NCBI GenBank assembly: GCA_028701945.1
Contig: JAQVPT010000003.1
Coordinates: 1-34,994, forward strand
Origin: Bacteroidales bacterium
GTDB taxonomy: Bacteria > Bacteroidota > Bacteroidia > Bacteroidales > ML635J-15
Direction: 5' to 3'
DNA length: 34,994 nucleotides
Shown piece by piece: positions 23,597 to 33,936 of the stretch. The translations under genes were made by a program, and so were the position numbers. The notes beneath the pieces were generated by a model. It made no database searches. It saw only the letters and a list, made by a program, of their open reading frames with translations, and was not told the DNA's origin. Every line of letters begins with the position of its first letter. The stretch's first letter is position 1.

Positions 23597-26500
23597 TTAT
23601 TTTTCTTTTGATATTTCAATTTGTTCTACTCGTTTTTGTTTTTCCATAACTTCCATTGGAGCAACACGAACGTTTTGAAGCGAACGCTGTCCTGTTCCAG
23701 CTGGGATCAAATGTCCAACAATAACGTTCTCTTTTAATCCTTCAAGTGTATCAACTTTAGCTCTGATTGCAGCTTCGTTAAGCACTTTAGTTGTTTCTTG
23801 GAACGATGCAGCAGACATAAAACTGTTTGTCTGAAGAGCCGCTCTAGTAATACCTTGTAGTATTTGGCTTGATGTAGCAGGTAATGCGTCTCTCACATCA
23901 ACAAGTTTAAGGTCTTTACGTCGAAGCATTGAATTTTCATCCCTTAAGCGACGATACGAAACCATTTGTCCCGCTTTAAAGTTTTCTGAGTCACCAGCGT
24001 CAACTACTACTTTTTTATCAAACAAGCTGTCATTTTCTTCACGGAAAGCCCATTTATCAGCAATCTGTTTTTCTAAGAACTGAGTATCTCCAGGTTCAAC
24101 AATAACAACTTTTCTCATCATTTGTCTTACAATAACTTCAAAGTGTTTATCGTTGATTTTCACACCTTGCAGACGATACACATCCTGAACCTCGTTTACA
24201 AGATACTCTTGAACTTCGGTTGGACCTTTAATAGCAAGTATGTCGCTAGGAGTAATAGCTCCATCAATTAGAGGTGTCCCAGCTTTGATATAATCATTTG
24301 GTTGAACAAGAATTTGCTTTGACAGTGGCACAAGATATTTCTTTGTTTTCCCGTCTTTTGGTTCTATTTCAATTTCACGATTACCTCTTTTAATCTTACC
24401 AAAAGATACTTCTCCGTCAATTTCGGAAACAACTGCAGGATTAGAAGGATTTCTAGCTTCAAATAATTCAGTAACTCTAGGCAAACCACCAGTTATGTCA
24501 CCACCTTTACCCACAATTCTAGGCATCTTTATTAACACATCCCCAGTTTTAATCTCTTCTTTCTCACTACGCATCAATCGAGCACCAACTGGAAGGTTAT
24601 ACGTGGCAATTACTTCTTTTTTCTTATTAACAATTTTTGCAACAGGAATTTTAGTTTTATCCTTTGTTTCAATAATGGTTTTTTCTGTAGTTCCAGTTTG
24701 AACCACCATTTCATCTTTAAAGTTAATATCCTCAGCAAGATCCTCATACACTAGTTTACCAGCGTGTTCTGATACAATTACAATATTGTAAAGATCCCAA
24801 TCACAAATTTTATCACCTTTGTTTACATTATCGCCTGATTTAAAGAACAGTTTTGCTCCATAAGGGATTGGCTTATTAACTAATTGGATTTTTGTTTTAG
24901 CATCTATAATTTTTAATTCTGCCATGCGTGTAACAACAATATCCACTTTTTGACCATCTTTCTCAATAAATTCAACAGTACGTAATTCATCAAATTCAAC
25001 AATCCCACTATATTTAGCAATGATAGAAGACTCACTAGCAACATTACCAGCTACCCCTCCCATGTGGAATGTTCTCAAAGTCAGCTGTGTACCTGGCTCC
25101 CCAATAGATTGAGCAGCAATAACACCAACAGCTTCGCCTTTTTGCACCATTTTTCTTGTAGCAAGATTACGCCCGTAACATTTTGCACAAACACCTTTAC
25201 GGCTTTCGCAAGTTAAAACCGAACGTATTTCTACCCTATCAATAGGTGATTCTTCTATTTTACGAGCTATTTTTTCAGTAATTTCATCACCTGACGAAAC
25301 AATAAGTTCTTCTGTTTGAGGATGATAAACATCGTGTACACTAGTACGCCCAAGGATTCTATCAGATAAAGATTCTATGACCTCTTCATCATTCTTTTTA
25401 AGTTCTGTAGCTACAAGTCCTCTAAGAGTTCCGCAATCTTCTTCATTAATAATAACATCTTGAGCGACATCAACTAATCGTCTAGTAAGATAACCAGCAT
25501 CTGCCGTTTTAAGAGCAGTATCAGCAAGCCCCTTACGAGCACCGTGAGTAGAAATAAAATATTCAAGAATAGAAAGTCCCTCTTTAAAGTTTGATAAAAT
25601 TGGGTTTTCAATAATCTCACTTGTCTGAACTCCAGATTTTTGTGGTTTAGCCATCAAGCCTCTCATTCCACACAACTGGCTAATCTGTTCTTTAGAACCC
25701 CTTGCACCAGAGTCAAGCATCATATAAACAGCATTAAATCCTTGGTCATCAGTAGAGAGTTTACGCATAACCTCAATACTTAAACGAGCATTAATATTTG
25801 TCCATACATCAATTACTTGATTATATCTTTCATTATCTGTAATAACCCCAATGTTATAATTGCCCATAATTTCGTCAACCTCAGCATAACCCTCAGCAAT
25901 TAAATCCTCTTTTTCAGGAGGAACAATAACGTCATCAAGATTAAAAGATAGACCGACTATAAAAGCATTAGAATACCCAAGGTCTTTGATATCATCAAGG
26001 AATTTAGCAGTTACGGCAGTACCAAACTGGCTTACAAGATTACCAATAATGTCTCTCAAAGATTTTTTGGTTAATACTGCATTAATATAACCATATTCTT
26101 TTGGCACGATTTGATTAAACAGTACTCTACCAGTGGTAGTGGAAATCATTTTTGTAACGTGCTCACAATTCTCATCAATATCCTCTGTTCGAACTTTTAT
26201 TTTAGCATGTAATCCAAGTCTGCCTTCATTATTGGCAATCACGACTTCCTCAGGCGAGTAAAATGTTTTACCTTCTCCTTCAACACCTGTACGCTCTTTA
26301 GTCATATAATACAGTCCTAAAACCATATCCTGAGAAGGTACAGTAATAGGAGCTCCATTAGCTGGATTAAGAATATTATGCGAAGCAAGCATTAAAACCT
26401 GAGCCTCTATAATTGCAGCATTACCCAAAGGAAGATGAACCGCCATTTGGTCACCATCAAAGTCGGCGTTAAAAGCAGTACAGACAAGAGGGTGCAACTG

Positions 26501-27877
26501 AATAGCTTTACCTTCGATAAGTTTAGGCTGGAAAGCCTGAATTCCAAGTCTGTGCAAAGTAGGAGCACGATTAAGAAGAACCGGATGTCCTTTAAGGATG
26601 TTTTCAAGTATATCCCAAATAACGGGGTCTTTTCGCTCTACAATTTTCTTGGCAGATTTTACTGTTTTAACAATGCCTCTTTCAGTTAATTTCCTAATAA
26701 TAAACGGCTTATATAACTCTGCCGCCATATCTTTTGGAATACCGCACTCATGCATTTTAAGTTCTGGTCCAACAACAATAACCGAACGAGCCGAAAAATC
26801 AACACGCTTACCTAATAAGTTTTGACGGAAACGTCCTTGTTTTCCTTTTAGACTATCGCTAAGAGATTTTAAAGGTCTATTAGCATCTGTTTTAACAGCA
26901 TTAGATTTTCTAGAGTTGTCGAATAATGAGTCAACAGCTTCTTGGAGCATCCTTTTTTCGTTACGTAATATAACTTCAGGTGCTTTAATTTCCAATAATC
27001 GCTTTAGACGATTATTTCTAATGATAACCCTTCTATATAAATCGTTAAGGTCGGATGTAGCAAAACGTCCTCCATCAAGAGGTACCAATGGTCTCAACTC
27101 AGGAGGTATCACTGGAACAATCTTAACAATCATCCATTCTGGCTTATTAATATCTTTTGATAATCTGAAAGCCTCAACCACAATAAGTCTTTTTAGTGCT
27201 TCACTTTTACGTTGCTGTGAAGTTTCTTTATTTGCTTTATCACGTAAATCATAAGATAGAAAATCTAAATCAATTCTTTGCAATAAATCAAAAATAGCCT
27301 CTGCTCCCATTTTAGCGATAAACTTATTTGGGTCAGCATCATCAAGCAACTGGTTTTCACGTGGCAGTGATTCTAAAATATCGAGATATTCGTCTTCTGT
27401 TAGAAAATCGAGTTCTAACACCCCATCAATTGCTTTGACACCGGGTTGAATAACAACATATCTTTCGTAATAGACAATCATATCCAGTTTTTTTGCTGGA
27501 AGCCCCAATAAATATCCAATTTTGTTCGGTAAAGTTTTAAAATACCAAATATGAGCAACAGGCACTTCTAACTTGATATGCCCTGTTCGTTCGCGACGCA
27601 CTTTTTTTTCAGTAACTTCAACACCACATCTATCACAAACGATACCCTTATATCTAATTCTCTTGTATTTACCACAATGACATTCGTAATCTTTAACTGG
27701 ACCAAAAATTCTTTCGCAAAACAAACCGTCTCTTTCGGGTTTATATGTACGATAATTTATAGTCTCTGGTTTTGTAACCTCTCCACTCGACTTTTCCTGA
27801 ATTTCTTCGGGAGAAGCAAGACTAATTGTTATTTTTGAGAAGTTTGAATTTACTTTATTATCTTTTCTAAAAGCCAT
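23597..27877 (-). CDS. rpoC: DNA-directed RNA polymerase subunit beta'
   Basis: The 1426-residue subunit carries the active-site motif NADFDGDQM at residues 470-478 with the three catalytic aspartates, the zinc-binding N-terminal CHCGKYK/CDRCGVEV block, the second zinc site CESRKGVCAKCYGRN, and the trigger-loop region MRGLMAKPQKSG. Together with RpoB it forms the polymerase clamp and active centre. It follows rpoB with a 31 bp gap and runs straight into the DUF3467 gene. Confidence 0.99.
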   Translation of the reverse strand: MAFRKDNKVNSNFSKITISLASPEEIQEKSSGEVTKPETINYRTYKPERDGLFCERIFGPVKDYECHCGKYKRIRYKGIVCDRCGVEVTEKKVRRERTGHIKLEVPVAHIWYFKTLPNKIGYLLGLPAKKLDMIVYYERYVVIQPGVKAIDGVLELDFLTEDEYLDILESLPRENQLLDDADPNKFIAKMGAEAIFDLLQRIDLDFLSYDLRDKANKETSQQRKSEALKRLIVVEAFRLSKDINKPEWMIVKIVPVIPPELRPLVPLDGGRFATSDLNDLYRRVIIRNNRLKRLLEIKAPEVILRNEKRMLQEAVDSLFDNSRKSNAVKTDANRPLKSLSDSLKGKQGRFRQNLLGKRVDFSARSVIVVGPELKMHECGIPKDMAAELYKPFIIRKLTERGIVKTVKSAKKIVERKDPVIWDILENILKGHPVLLNRAPTLHRLGIQAFQPKLIEGKAIQLHPLVCTAFNADFDGDQMAVHLPLGNAAIIEAQVLMLASHNILNPANGAPITVPSQDMVLGLYYMTKERTGVEGEGKTFYSPEEVVIANNEGRLGLHAKIKVRTEDIDENCEHVTKMISTTTGRVLFNQIVPKEYGYINAVLTKKSLRDIIGNLVSQFGTAVTAKFLDDIKDLGYSNAFIVGLSFNLDDVIVPPEKEDLIAEGYAEVDEIMGNYNIGVITDNERYNQVIDVWTNINARLSIEVMRKLSTDDQGFNAVYMMLDSGARGSKEQISQLCGMRGLMAKPQKSGVQTSEIIENPILSNFKEGLSILEYFISTHGARKGLADTALKTADAGYLTRRLVDVAQDVIINEEDCGTLRGLVATELKKNDEEVIESLSDRILGRTSVHDVYHPQTEELIVSSGDEITEKIARKIEESPIDRVEIRSVLTCESRKGVCAKCYGRNLATRKMVQKGEAVGVIAAQSIGEPGTQLTLRTFHMGGVAGNVASESSIIAKYSGIVEFDELRTVEFIEKDGQKVDIVVTRMAELKIIDAKTKIQLVNKPIPYGAKLFFKSGDNVNKGDKICDWDLYNIVIVSEHAGKLVYEDLAEDINFKDEMVVQTGTTEKTIIETKDKTKIPVAKIVNKKKEVIATYNLPVGARLMRSEKEEIKTGDVLIKMPRIVGKGGDITGGLPRVTELFEARNPSNPAVVSEIDGEVSFGKIKRGNREIEIEPKDGKTKKYLVPLSKQILVQPNDYIKAGTPLIDGAITPSDILAIKGPTEVQEYLVNEVQDVYRLQGVKINDKHFEVIVRQMMRKVVIVEPGDTQFLEKQIADKWAFREENDSLFDKKVVVDAGDSENFKAGQMVSYRRLRDENSMLRRKDLKLVDVRDALPATSSQILQGITRAALQTNSFMSAASFQETTKVLNEAAIRAKVDTLEGLKENVIVGHLIPAGTGQRSLQNVRVAPMEVMEKQKRVEQIEISKEK

Positions 27878-27908
27878 TTTATGAGCTATTTAAATATATA
27901 AAACAATA

Positions 27909-30900
27909 TTAATCAAGGTTCACTCTCAGGCACAATCCTCTCAATTCATGCAATAGCACATTGAGCGATTCCGGAATTCCTGGCACAGGCATTTGTTCAC
28001 CTTTTACAATGCTCTCATAGGTTTTTGCACGTCCCATAACGTCATCCGATTTGACAGTCAATATTTCCTGAAGGATATTAGCAGCACCAAATGCTTCAAG
28101 AGCCCAGACTTCCATTTCACCAAATCTTTGACCACCAAATTGTGCTTTACCACCAAGAGGTTGTTGCGTAATAAGAGAATATGGTCCTATGCTCCGAGCA
28201 TGCATTTTATCTTCGACCATGTGTCCAAGTTTTAGCATATAAATAATTCCAACTGTTGCAGGTTGGTCAAATTTTCTACCAGTACCGCCATCATACAAAT
28301 AAGTTTTACCATATTTTGGTACACCAGCTTTGTCGGTATATTCGTTTATATGTTCAATTTGTGCACCGTCAAAAATAGGTGTTGCAAACTTAACTCCCAA
28401 TACTTGACCAGCCCAACCAAGTACAGTTTCATAAATCTGCCCTAAGTTCATACGTGAAGGCACACCAAGTGGATTTAAAACGATATCAACAGGAGTACCA
28501 TCATCCAAGAAAGGCATATCTTCTTGACGGACAATTTTTGCCAAAATACCTTTATTTCCGTGTCGCCCTGCCATTTTATCACCAACTTTAATAGTACGTT
28601 TACTGGCTATATATATTTTTGCAAGCTGCATAATTCCAGCAGGAAGTTCATCACCAATAGTAATATCAAGTCTTCTACGCCTAAATTCACCTTCGTATTT
28701 CTTAAACTCAATCATATAATTGTACAATAGTTTTCCTATTGTAACATTTCTACTCTTATCGGTAGTCCATTTATTTGGACTAACAGTCAAGAAATCAACA
28801 TCTCCAAGTAACTTCTGTGTAAACTTTAGACCTTTTGGGATAATATCATTACCAAAATTATCTTTAACACCTTGCGAAGTTTTACCATTAACAAGAAGGA
28901 AGAGCTTTTCGATAAGCAATGACTTGAGTTTAGAGTTAGCCTCTAATTCCTGTTCATTGATATTCTCAAGTAAAATCTTATCCTGATTTTTAGCTTTTCT
29001 GTCTTTAATTGTTTTGGCAAATAATTTTTTGTCAATCACTACTCCACTAGTCGAAGGAGATGCTTTTAAAGATGCGTCTTTTACATCACCAGCTTTTTCT
29101 CCAAAAATTGCTCTAAGCAATTTCTCTTCAGGAGAAGGATCACTTTCACCTTTAGGGGTAATTTTACCAATTAATATATCGCCTGGCTTAACATAAGCTC
29201 CGATACGAATAATACCATTTTCATCAAGATCTTTTGTTGCCTGTTCACTAACGTTAGGAATATCCGAAGTCAACTCTTCCATTCCACGCTTTGTTTCTCT
29301 AACTTCTAGTTGATAATCTACTATATATATAGATGTAAACAAATCCTCACGAACGACTTTTTCGCTTATCACGATAGCATCCTCAAAGTTATAACCTTTC
29401 CAAGGCATAAAAGCAACTTTAAGGTTTCTTCCTAGTGCGAGTTCACCGTTTTCGGTTGCATACCCCTCTGTAAGAATTGTACCCTTAGAGACTTTTTGAC
29501 CTTTTGACACAATCGGTCTAAGGTTGATACAAGTATTTTGATTAGTTTTATGAAATTTTTGAACTAAATATTCTTTAATTTCATCAGTAAAATTAACAAA
29601 ACTTTCTTCTTCGTCTCTATCGTATCTAATAATAATTTTTTGTGCATCTACGTACTCGACAACACCTTCACCTTCTGCAACCAAAAGAATTCTCGAATCT
29701 TGAGCAACCATGTGTTCTATACCAGTTCCAACAAATGGAGCTTCTGGTTTAAGTAGCGGAACTGCCTGACGCATCATATTAGAGCCCATAAGAGCCCTAT
29801 TTGCATCATCATGTTCGAGGAAAGGAATCAATGAAGCTGCAATTGAGGCAATTTGGTTTGGAGCTACGTCCATTAAATTTATTTGACTAGGCTCTACCAC
29901 AATATAATCACCTTCGTTACGAGATCTAACCTTATCAGATTGGAATACTCCCGCATCGTCAATAACAGCATTAGCTTGAGCTATTACTTTATCTTCTTCT
30001 TCTTCTGCACTTAAATAAACGATATTATCAAAACTAGTTTTCCCATTAGCAACATTTCTATAGGGAGTTTCAATAAAACCAAGATTATTTATTTTTGCAT
30101 AAACACAAAGCGAGGATATTAATCCAATATTTGGTCCTTCTGGAGTTTCGATTGGACACAATCGTCCATAATGTGTAAAGTGAACGTCACGGACCTCAAA
30201 ACCAGCTCTTTCGCGAGACAAACCACCTGGGCCTAGAGCAGATAACCTTCTCTTGTGAGTCATTTCAGATAATGGATTAATTTGATCCATAAACTGCGAC
30301 AATTGATTTGTTCCAAAGAAGGAGTTAATTACAGAAGATAGTGTTTTTGAGTTAATAAGATCTATAGGATGAAAGACCTCATTGTCTCTGACATTCATTC
30401 TTTCACGGATTGTGCGAGCCATTCGGGCTAAACCGACACCAAATTGATTTCCAAGCTGTTCGCCAACAGTACGTACACGTCTATTGCTAAGATGATCAAT
30501 ATCATCAACATCAGCTTTTGAATTAATAAGCTCTATTAAATATTTAATTATCGCAATAATATCTTCGCGAGTCAAAACTTTCACGTCAATAGATGAATCA
30601 AGCGCGAGTTTATGATTAATTCGAAATCTTCCAACTTCTCCCAAATCATAACGTTTTTCGGAAAAGAAAAGTTTATCAATCACATCACGTGCGGTTGCCT
30701 CATCAGGTGGTTCAGTATTTCTCAATTGACGATAAATATGAACGACCGCCTCTTTTTCAGAATTACAAGGGTCTTTTTGTAAAGTATTATATATTATAGC
30801 ATAATCAGAAATTTTCTGATTTTCTTTATGTAGTAAAATAGTTTTTGTCCCTGAATCAACGATCATTTCCACGTGTTGATTCTCAATAATTGTTTCTCGG

Positions 30901-31712
30901 TCGATAACTACTTCGTTACGTTCAATAGAGACTACTTCGGCTGTATCTTCATCAACAAAGTCCTCAAACCAAGTTTTAAGTACTCTGGCGGCTAATCTAC
31001 GTCCGACCATTTTCTTAACAGCTGTTTTAGAAACTTTAACTTCGTCAGCAAGGTCAAATATTTCCAAAATATCTTTATCACTTTCAAAACCGATAGCTCT
31101 AAGCAGAGTAGTAACTGGCAATTTCTTTTTACGGTCGATGTAAGCAAACATCACCGAATTTATATCTGTGGCAAACTCAATCCACGAACCTCTAAAAGGA
31201 ATAACACGTGCAGAATACAGTTTAGTACCATTAGCATGCAGCGATTGGCTAAAGAAAACTCCAGGTGAACGGTGTAGTTGGGAAACGACAATTCGTTCAG
31301 CACCATTAATAACAAATGTTCCACTTGGGGTCATATAAGGTACGGTTCCAAGCCACACGTCTTGCACAGAAGTTTCAAAGTCTTCATGCTCTGCATCTGT
31401 ACAATACAATTTTAATTTCGCTTTTAGCGGAATACAATATGTCAGGCCTCTTTCGATACATTGCTCTATGCTATATCGGGGAGGGTCTAACGAGTAGTCC
31501 AAAAATTCTAGAACGAAATTATTCCTGGTGTCTGTAATTGGAAAATTATCCTGAAAAACCTTATAAAGTCCTTCGGATTTTCTCTGTTCTGCCGTTGAGT
31601 CTAATTGAAAAAACTCTTTAAACGATTCTATCTGTATCTCAAGAAAATCAGGGTATTCGAGCTGATTTTTTGTTGTTGAGAAATTGATTCTTTGTTTTTT
31701 ATTAACAGTCAT
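27909..31712 (-). CDS. rpoB: DNA-directed RNA polymerase subunit beta
   Basis: The 1267-residue subunit shows the rifampicin-pocket segment QLSQFMDQINPLSEMTHKRRLSALGPGG, the GLISSLCVYAKINNLGF region, KVGDKMAGRHGNKG near the active centre, and the C-terminal MPVPGIPESLNVLLHELRGL that contacts RpoC. The pocket has isoleucine and methionine at two places where other residues are common, while the resistance-linked Asp, His and Ser are intact. It is separated from rplL by 95 bp that contain a perfect hairpin. Confidence 0.99.
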   Translation of the reverse strand: MTVNKKQRINFSTTKNQLEYPDFLEIQIESFKEFFQLDSTAEQRKSEGLYKVFQDNFPITDTRNNFVLEFLDYSLDPPRYSIEQCIERGLTYCIPLKAKLKLYCTDAEHEDFETSVQDVWLGTVPYMTPSGTFVINGAERIVVSQLHRSPGVFFSQSLHANGTKLYSARVIPFRGSWIEFATDINSVMFAYIDRKKKLPVTTLLRAIGFESDKDILEIFDLADEVKVSKTAVKKMVGRRLAARVLKTWFEDFVDEDTAEVVSIERNEVVIDRETIIENQHVEMIVDSGTKTILLHKENQKISDYAIIYNTLQKDPCNSEKEAVVHIYRQLRNTEPPDEATARDVIDKLFFSEKRYDLGEVGRFRINHKLALDSSIDVKVLTREDIIAIIKYLIELINSKADVDDIDHLSNRRVRTVGEQLGNQFGVGLARMARTIRERMNVRDNEVFHPIDLINSKTLSSVINSFFGTNQLSQFMDQINPLSEMTHKRRLSALGPGGLSRERAGFEVRDVHFTHYGRLCPIETPEGPNIGLISSLCVYAKINNLGFIETPYRNVANGKTSFDNIVYLSAEEEEDKVIAQANAVIDDAGVFQSDKVRSRNEGDYIVVEPSQINLMDVAPNQIASIAASLIPFLEHDDANRALMGSNMMRQAVPLLKPEAPFVGTGIEHMVAQDSRILLVAEGEGVVEYVDAQKIIIRYDRDEEESFVNFTDEIKEYLVQKFHKTNQNTCINLRPIVSKGQKVSKGTILTEGYATENGELALGRNLKVAFMPWKGYNFEDAIVISEKVVREDLFTSIYIVDYQLEVRETKRGMEELTSDIPNVSEQATKDLDENGIIRIGAYVKPGDILIGKITPKGESDPSPEEKLLRAIFGEKAGDVKDASLKASPSTSGVVIDKKLFAKTIKDRKAKNQDKILLENINEQELEANSKLKSLLIEKLFLLVNGKTSQGVKDNFGNDIIPKGLKFTQKLLGDVDFLTVSPNKWTTDKSRNVTIGKLLYNYMIEFKKYEGEFRRRRLDITIGDELPAGIMQLAKIYIASKRTIKVGDKMAGRHGNKGILAKIVRQEDMPFLDDGTPVDIVLNPLGVPSRMNLGQIYETVLGWAGQVLGVKFATPIFDGAQIEHINEYTDKAGVPKYGKTYLYDGGTGRKFDQPATVGIIYMLKLGHMVEDKMHARSIGPYSLITQQPLGGKAQFGGQRFGEMEVWALEAFGAANILQEILTVKSDDVMGRAKTYESIVKGEQMPVPGIPESLNVLLHELRGLCLRVNLD

Positions 31713-31753
31713 TTATGCAATAATTAAATATGAACCTAAACATTAACAACGAA

Positions 31754-31785
31754 AGGTTTAAAACCCGAAACCGGGTTTTAAACCT
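31754..31785 (-). promoter_or_regulatory. Perfect 14 bp hairpin between rplL and rpoB
   Basis: AGGTTTAAAACCCG (31754-31767) is exactly complementary to CGGGTTTTAAACCT (31772-31785) around a four-base loop. No long U-run follows on the minus strand, so a full stop of transcription is unlikely. An attenuator or RNase III cleavage site that sets the ratio of ribosomal protein to polymerase mRNA fits better. Confidence 0.8.
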
Positions 31786-31807
31786 AAAATATATACAACT
31801 AAGTTGT

Positions 31808-32185
31808 TTATTTAAGTTCGACTTCTGCACCTGCTTCTTCTAATTGAGCTTTAAGTGCATTAGCCTCATCTTTTGGTACTCCTTCTTTGATTGGAGCTGG
31901 TGCTCCATCAACAAGAGCTTTTGCTTCTTTTAGTCCTAACCCTGTTAATTCCTTAACTAGTTTAACGATTTGCAATTTCTGAGCACCTGCTGAATTTAAG
32001 ATTACATCAAAATCTGTCTTTTCAACTTCGCCTGCACCTTCAGCTGCTGCTGCTGGTCCTGCAACTGCAACTGCTGCTGCTGCTGGCTCGATACCATAAT
32101 CATCTTTTAAGATATTTGCTAATTCGTTTACGTCCTTAACAGTAAGGTTAACTAATTCTTCTGCTAACTTCTTAAGATCTGCCAT
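31808..32185 (-). CDS. rplL: 50S ribosomal protein L7/L12
   Basis: The 125-residue protein has the N-terminal dimer domain, an Ala-rich hinge (AAAVAVAGPAAAAEG) and a C-terminal factor-binding domain with KTDFDVILNSAGAQKLQIVKLVKELTGLGLKEAKALVDGAPAPIKEGV. It forms the mobile ribosomal stalk that recruits translation factors such as EF-Tu and EF-G. It lies 35 bp after rplJ, its partner in the stalk. Confidence 0.98.
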   Translation of the reverse strand: MADLKKLAEELVNLTVKDVNELANILKDDYGIEPAAAAVAVAGPAAAAEGAGEVEKTDFDVILNSAGAQKLQIVKLVKELTGLGLKEAKALVDGAPAPIKEGVPKDEANALKAQLEEAGAEVELK

Positions 32186-32220
32186 TTTAATTGAATTTTA
32201 CTTGTTTTTATACTAATTTT

Positions 32221-32739
32221 CTATTCTCTTTCAGACAAGGTTTTTACAAGCCCTGCCAACGTGTTTTTACCTGATTCTAGTTGTCCAAGAACGGTCTTCA
32301 TTGGTGATTGTAATAAACTAATAATATCGCCAATAAGTTCTTCTTTGGATTTTAGACTAGCTAATACATCCAGTAAATGTTCGCCAACATAAATTGATTC
32401 TTCAGCAAAAGCAGCTTTAAAAAGCGGCTTATCACTTTTTCTATTTAATTCCTTAATCAATTTACCTGGAACATTTGCAACATTACAAAACATTACCGAT
32501 GTGTTGTTATTTAGTACACCGAATAATTCTTGGTAATCTTTTCCAGATGCTTCCAAAGCCCTTTTGAAGTATGTATTCTTAACAACAATCAGTTCTATGT
32601 CTTTTTCAAAGCACTTTTTCCTAAGCTCAAAAGTCTGCTGAGCATTCAATCCTGAAACATCAGCCAAATAAAAATGGCTATACTCCTGCACTGTGGATTT
32701 TAGTTCTTCGATAAGCACTTGTTTGTCTTCTCGTTTCAT
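32221..32739 (-). CDS. rplJ: 50S ribosomal protein L10
   Basis: The 172-residue protein begins KREDKQVLIEELKS and contains YLADVSGLNAQQTFELRKKC and VVKNTYFKRAL, as in the rRNA-binding part of L10, with a helical C-terminus that carries L7/L12 dimers. Its ATG overlaps the stop of rplA by four bases, so translation is coupled. Confidence 0.97.
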   Translation of the reverse strand: MKREDKQVLIEELKSTVQEYSHFYLADVSGLNAQQTFELRKKCFEKDIELIVVKNTYFKRALEASGKDYQELFGVLNNNTSVMFCNVANVPGKLIKELNRKSDKPLFKAAFAEESIYVGEHLLDVLASLKSKEELIGDIISLLQSPMKTVLGQLESGKNTLAGLVKTLSERE

Positions 32740-33449
32740 ACGGACAATTTCATTTTACTAATAACTGATTTAGGGTCAATCTCGATTCCAGGACTCATGG
32801 TACTCGACATATAAATACTTCGAATATATGTACCTTTTGCAGCTACAGGCTTTAATTTAATGATTGTTTGTATCAGTTCTGATGCATTATCAAAAATTTT
32901 GTCTGCATCAAAAGACACTTTACCTATACCTGCATGGATAATTCCATATTTGTCCACTTTAAAATCAATTTTACCCTTTTTAACATCTTCAACAGCTTTT
33001 CCGATTTCCATAGTAACTGTTCCGGTTTTAGGATTAGGCATCAGACCTCTAGGACCCAATACTCTACCTAACTTACCGATTTTAGCCATAACTTGAGGCA
33101 TTGTGATAATGATATCGATATCTGTCCACCCTCCGGTGATTTTCTCGATATAGTCATCCAAGCCAACAAAATCGGCTCCTGCATCTTTAGCTTCTTGTTC
33201 TTTATCTGGAGTACATAATACCAACACACGTACCATTTTTCCAGTACCGTGAGGTAATGTAGTGATTCCACGAACCATTTGATTGGCTTTTCGAGGATCC
33301 ACTCCAAGACGAACGTCGATGTCAACAGATGCATCAAACTTAGTAAAAGATATTTCTTTAACTAAACTTGCAGCTTCCTGGAGATCGTACTTCTTGCCTT
33401 TTTCAACTTTAGCTAAAGCGTCTTTTCTTTTTTTGCTAATTTTTGTCAT
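32736..33449 (-). CDS. rplA: 50S ribosomal protein L1
   Basis: The 237-residue protein has the L1 signatures GTGKMVRVLVL, GPRGLMPNPKTGTV and FKVDKYGIIHAGIGKVSFD. L1 binds 23S rRNA at the mobile stalk by the E site and in many bacteria represses its own operon mRNA, which I cannot confirm here. It follows rplK by 17 bp. Confidence 0.98.
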   Translation of the reverse strand: MTKISKKRKDALAKVEKGKKYDLQEAASLVKEISFTKFDASVDIDVRLGVDPRKANQMVRGITTLPHGTGKMVRVLVLCTPDKEQEAKDAGADFVGLDDYIEKITGGWTDIDIIITMPQVMAKIGKLGRVLGPRGLMPNPKTGTVTMEIGKAVEDVKKGKIDFKVDKYGIIHAGIGKVSFDADKIFDNASELIQTIIKLKPVAAKGTYIRSIYMSSTMSPGIEIDPKSVISKMKLSV

Positions 33450-33466
33450 TTCAAAAAGTACTTTAA

Positions 33467-33910
33467 TTAATTTTTAATTGGAGATTCTCCTTTAATTGTA
33501 ACCCCCATACTTCTAGCGGTGCCAGCCACCATGCTCATAGCTGATTCTATTGTAAAAGCATTTAAGTCAACCATTTTGCCTTCGGCTATGGTTTTAACCT
33601 GATCCCAGGTAATTGCTCCGACTTTATTTCTGTTAGGCTCTGGTGAACCTTTTTTCAGTTTAGCCATTTCCAATAATTGTACAGCTACCGGTGGAGTCTT
33701 AACGATAAAATCAAACGACTTATCACTATAAAAAGTAATAATCACAGGTAATACTTTCCCTGCCAACTCCTGTGTTCTGCCATTAAACTGTTTGCAGAAC
33801 TCCATTATATTTAAGCCTTTTGATCCTAATGCCGGCCCTACCGGTGGAGACGGATTTGCGGCACCTCCTTTAATTTGTAGTTTTATAAAACCACCAATTT
33901 GTTTTGCCAT
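33467..33910 (-). CDS. rplK: 50S ribosomal protein L11
   Basis: The 147-residue protein starts MAKQIGGFIKLQIKGGAANPSPPVGPALG, the hallmark N-terminus with the proline-rich switch. It ends in a C-terminal rRNA-binding domain (VGAITWDQVKTIAEGKM, SMVAGTARSMGV). It lies in the GTPase-associated centre. It is preceded by nusG with a 26 bp gap. Confidence 0.98.
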   Translation of the reverse strand: MAKQIGGFIKLQIKGGAANPSPPVGPALGSKGLNIMEFCKQFNGRTQELAGKVLPVIITFYSDKSFDFIVKTPPVAVQLLEMAKLKKGSPEPNRNKVGAITWDQVKTIAEGKMVDLNAFTIESAMSMVAGTARSMGVTIKGESPIKN

Positions 33911-33936
33911 AAACTTTGTTTCTTTTAAAATAAAGA

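Noticed and set aside
30240..30330. Rifampicin resistance change in RpoB
   Set aside because: The residues that differ are not the usual resistance positions, and the key Asp, His and Ser are present.
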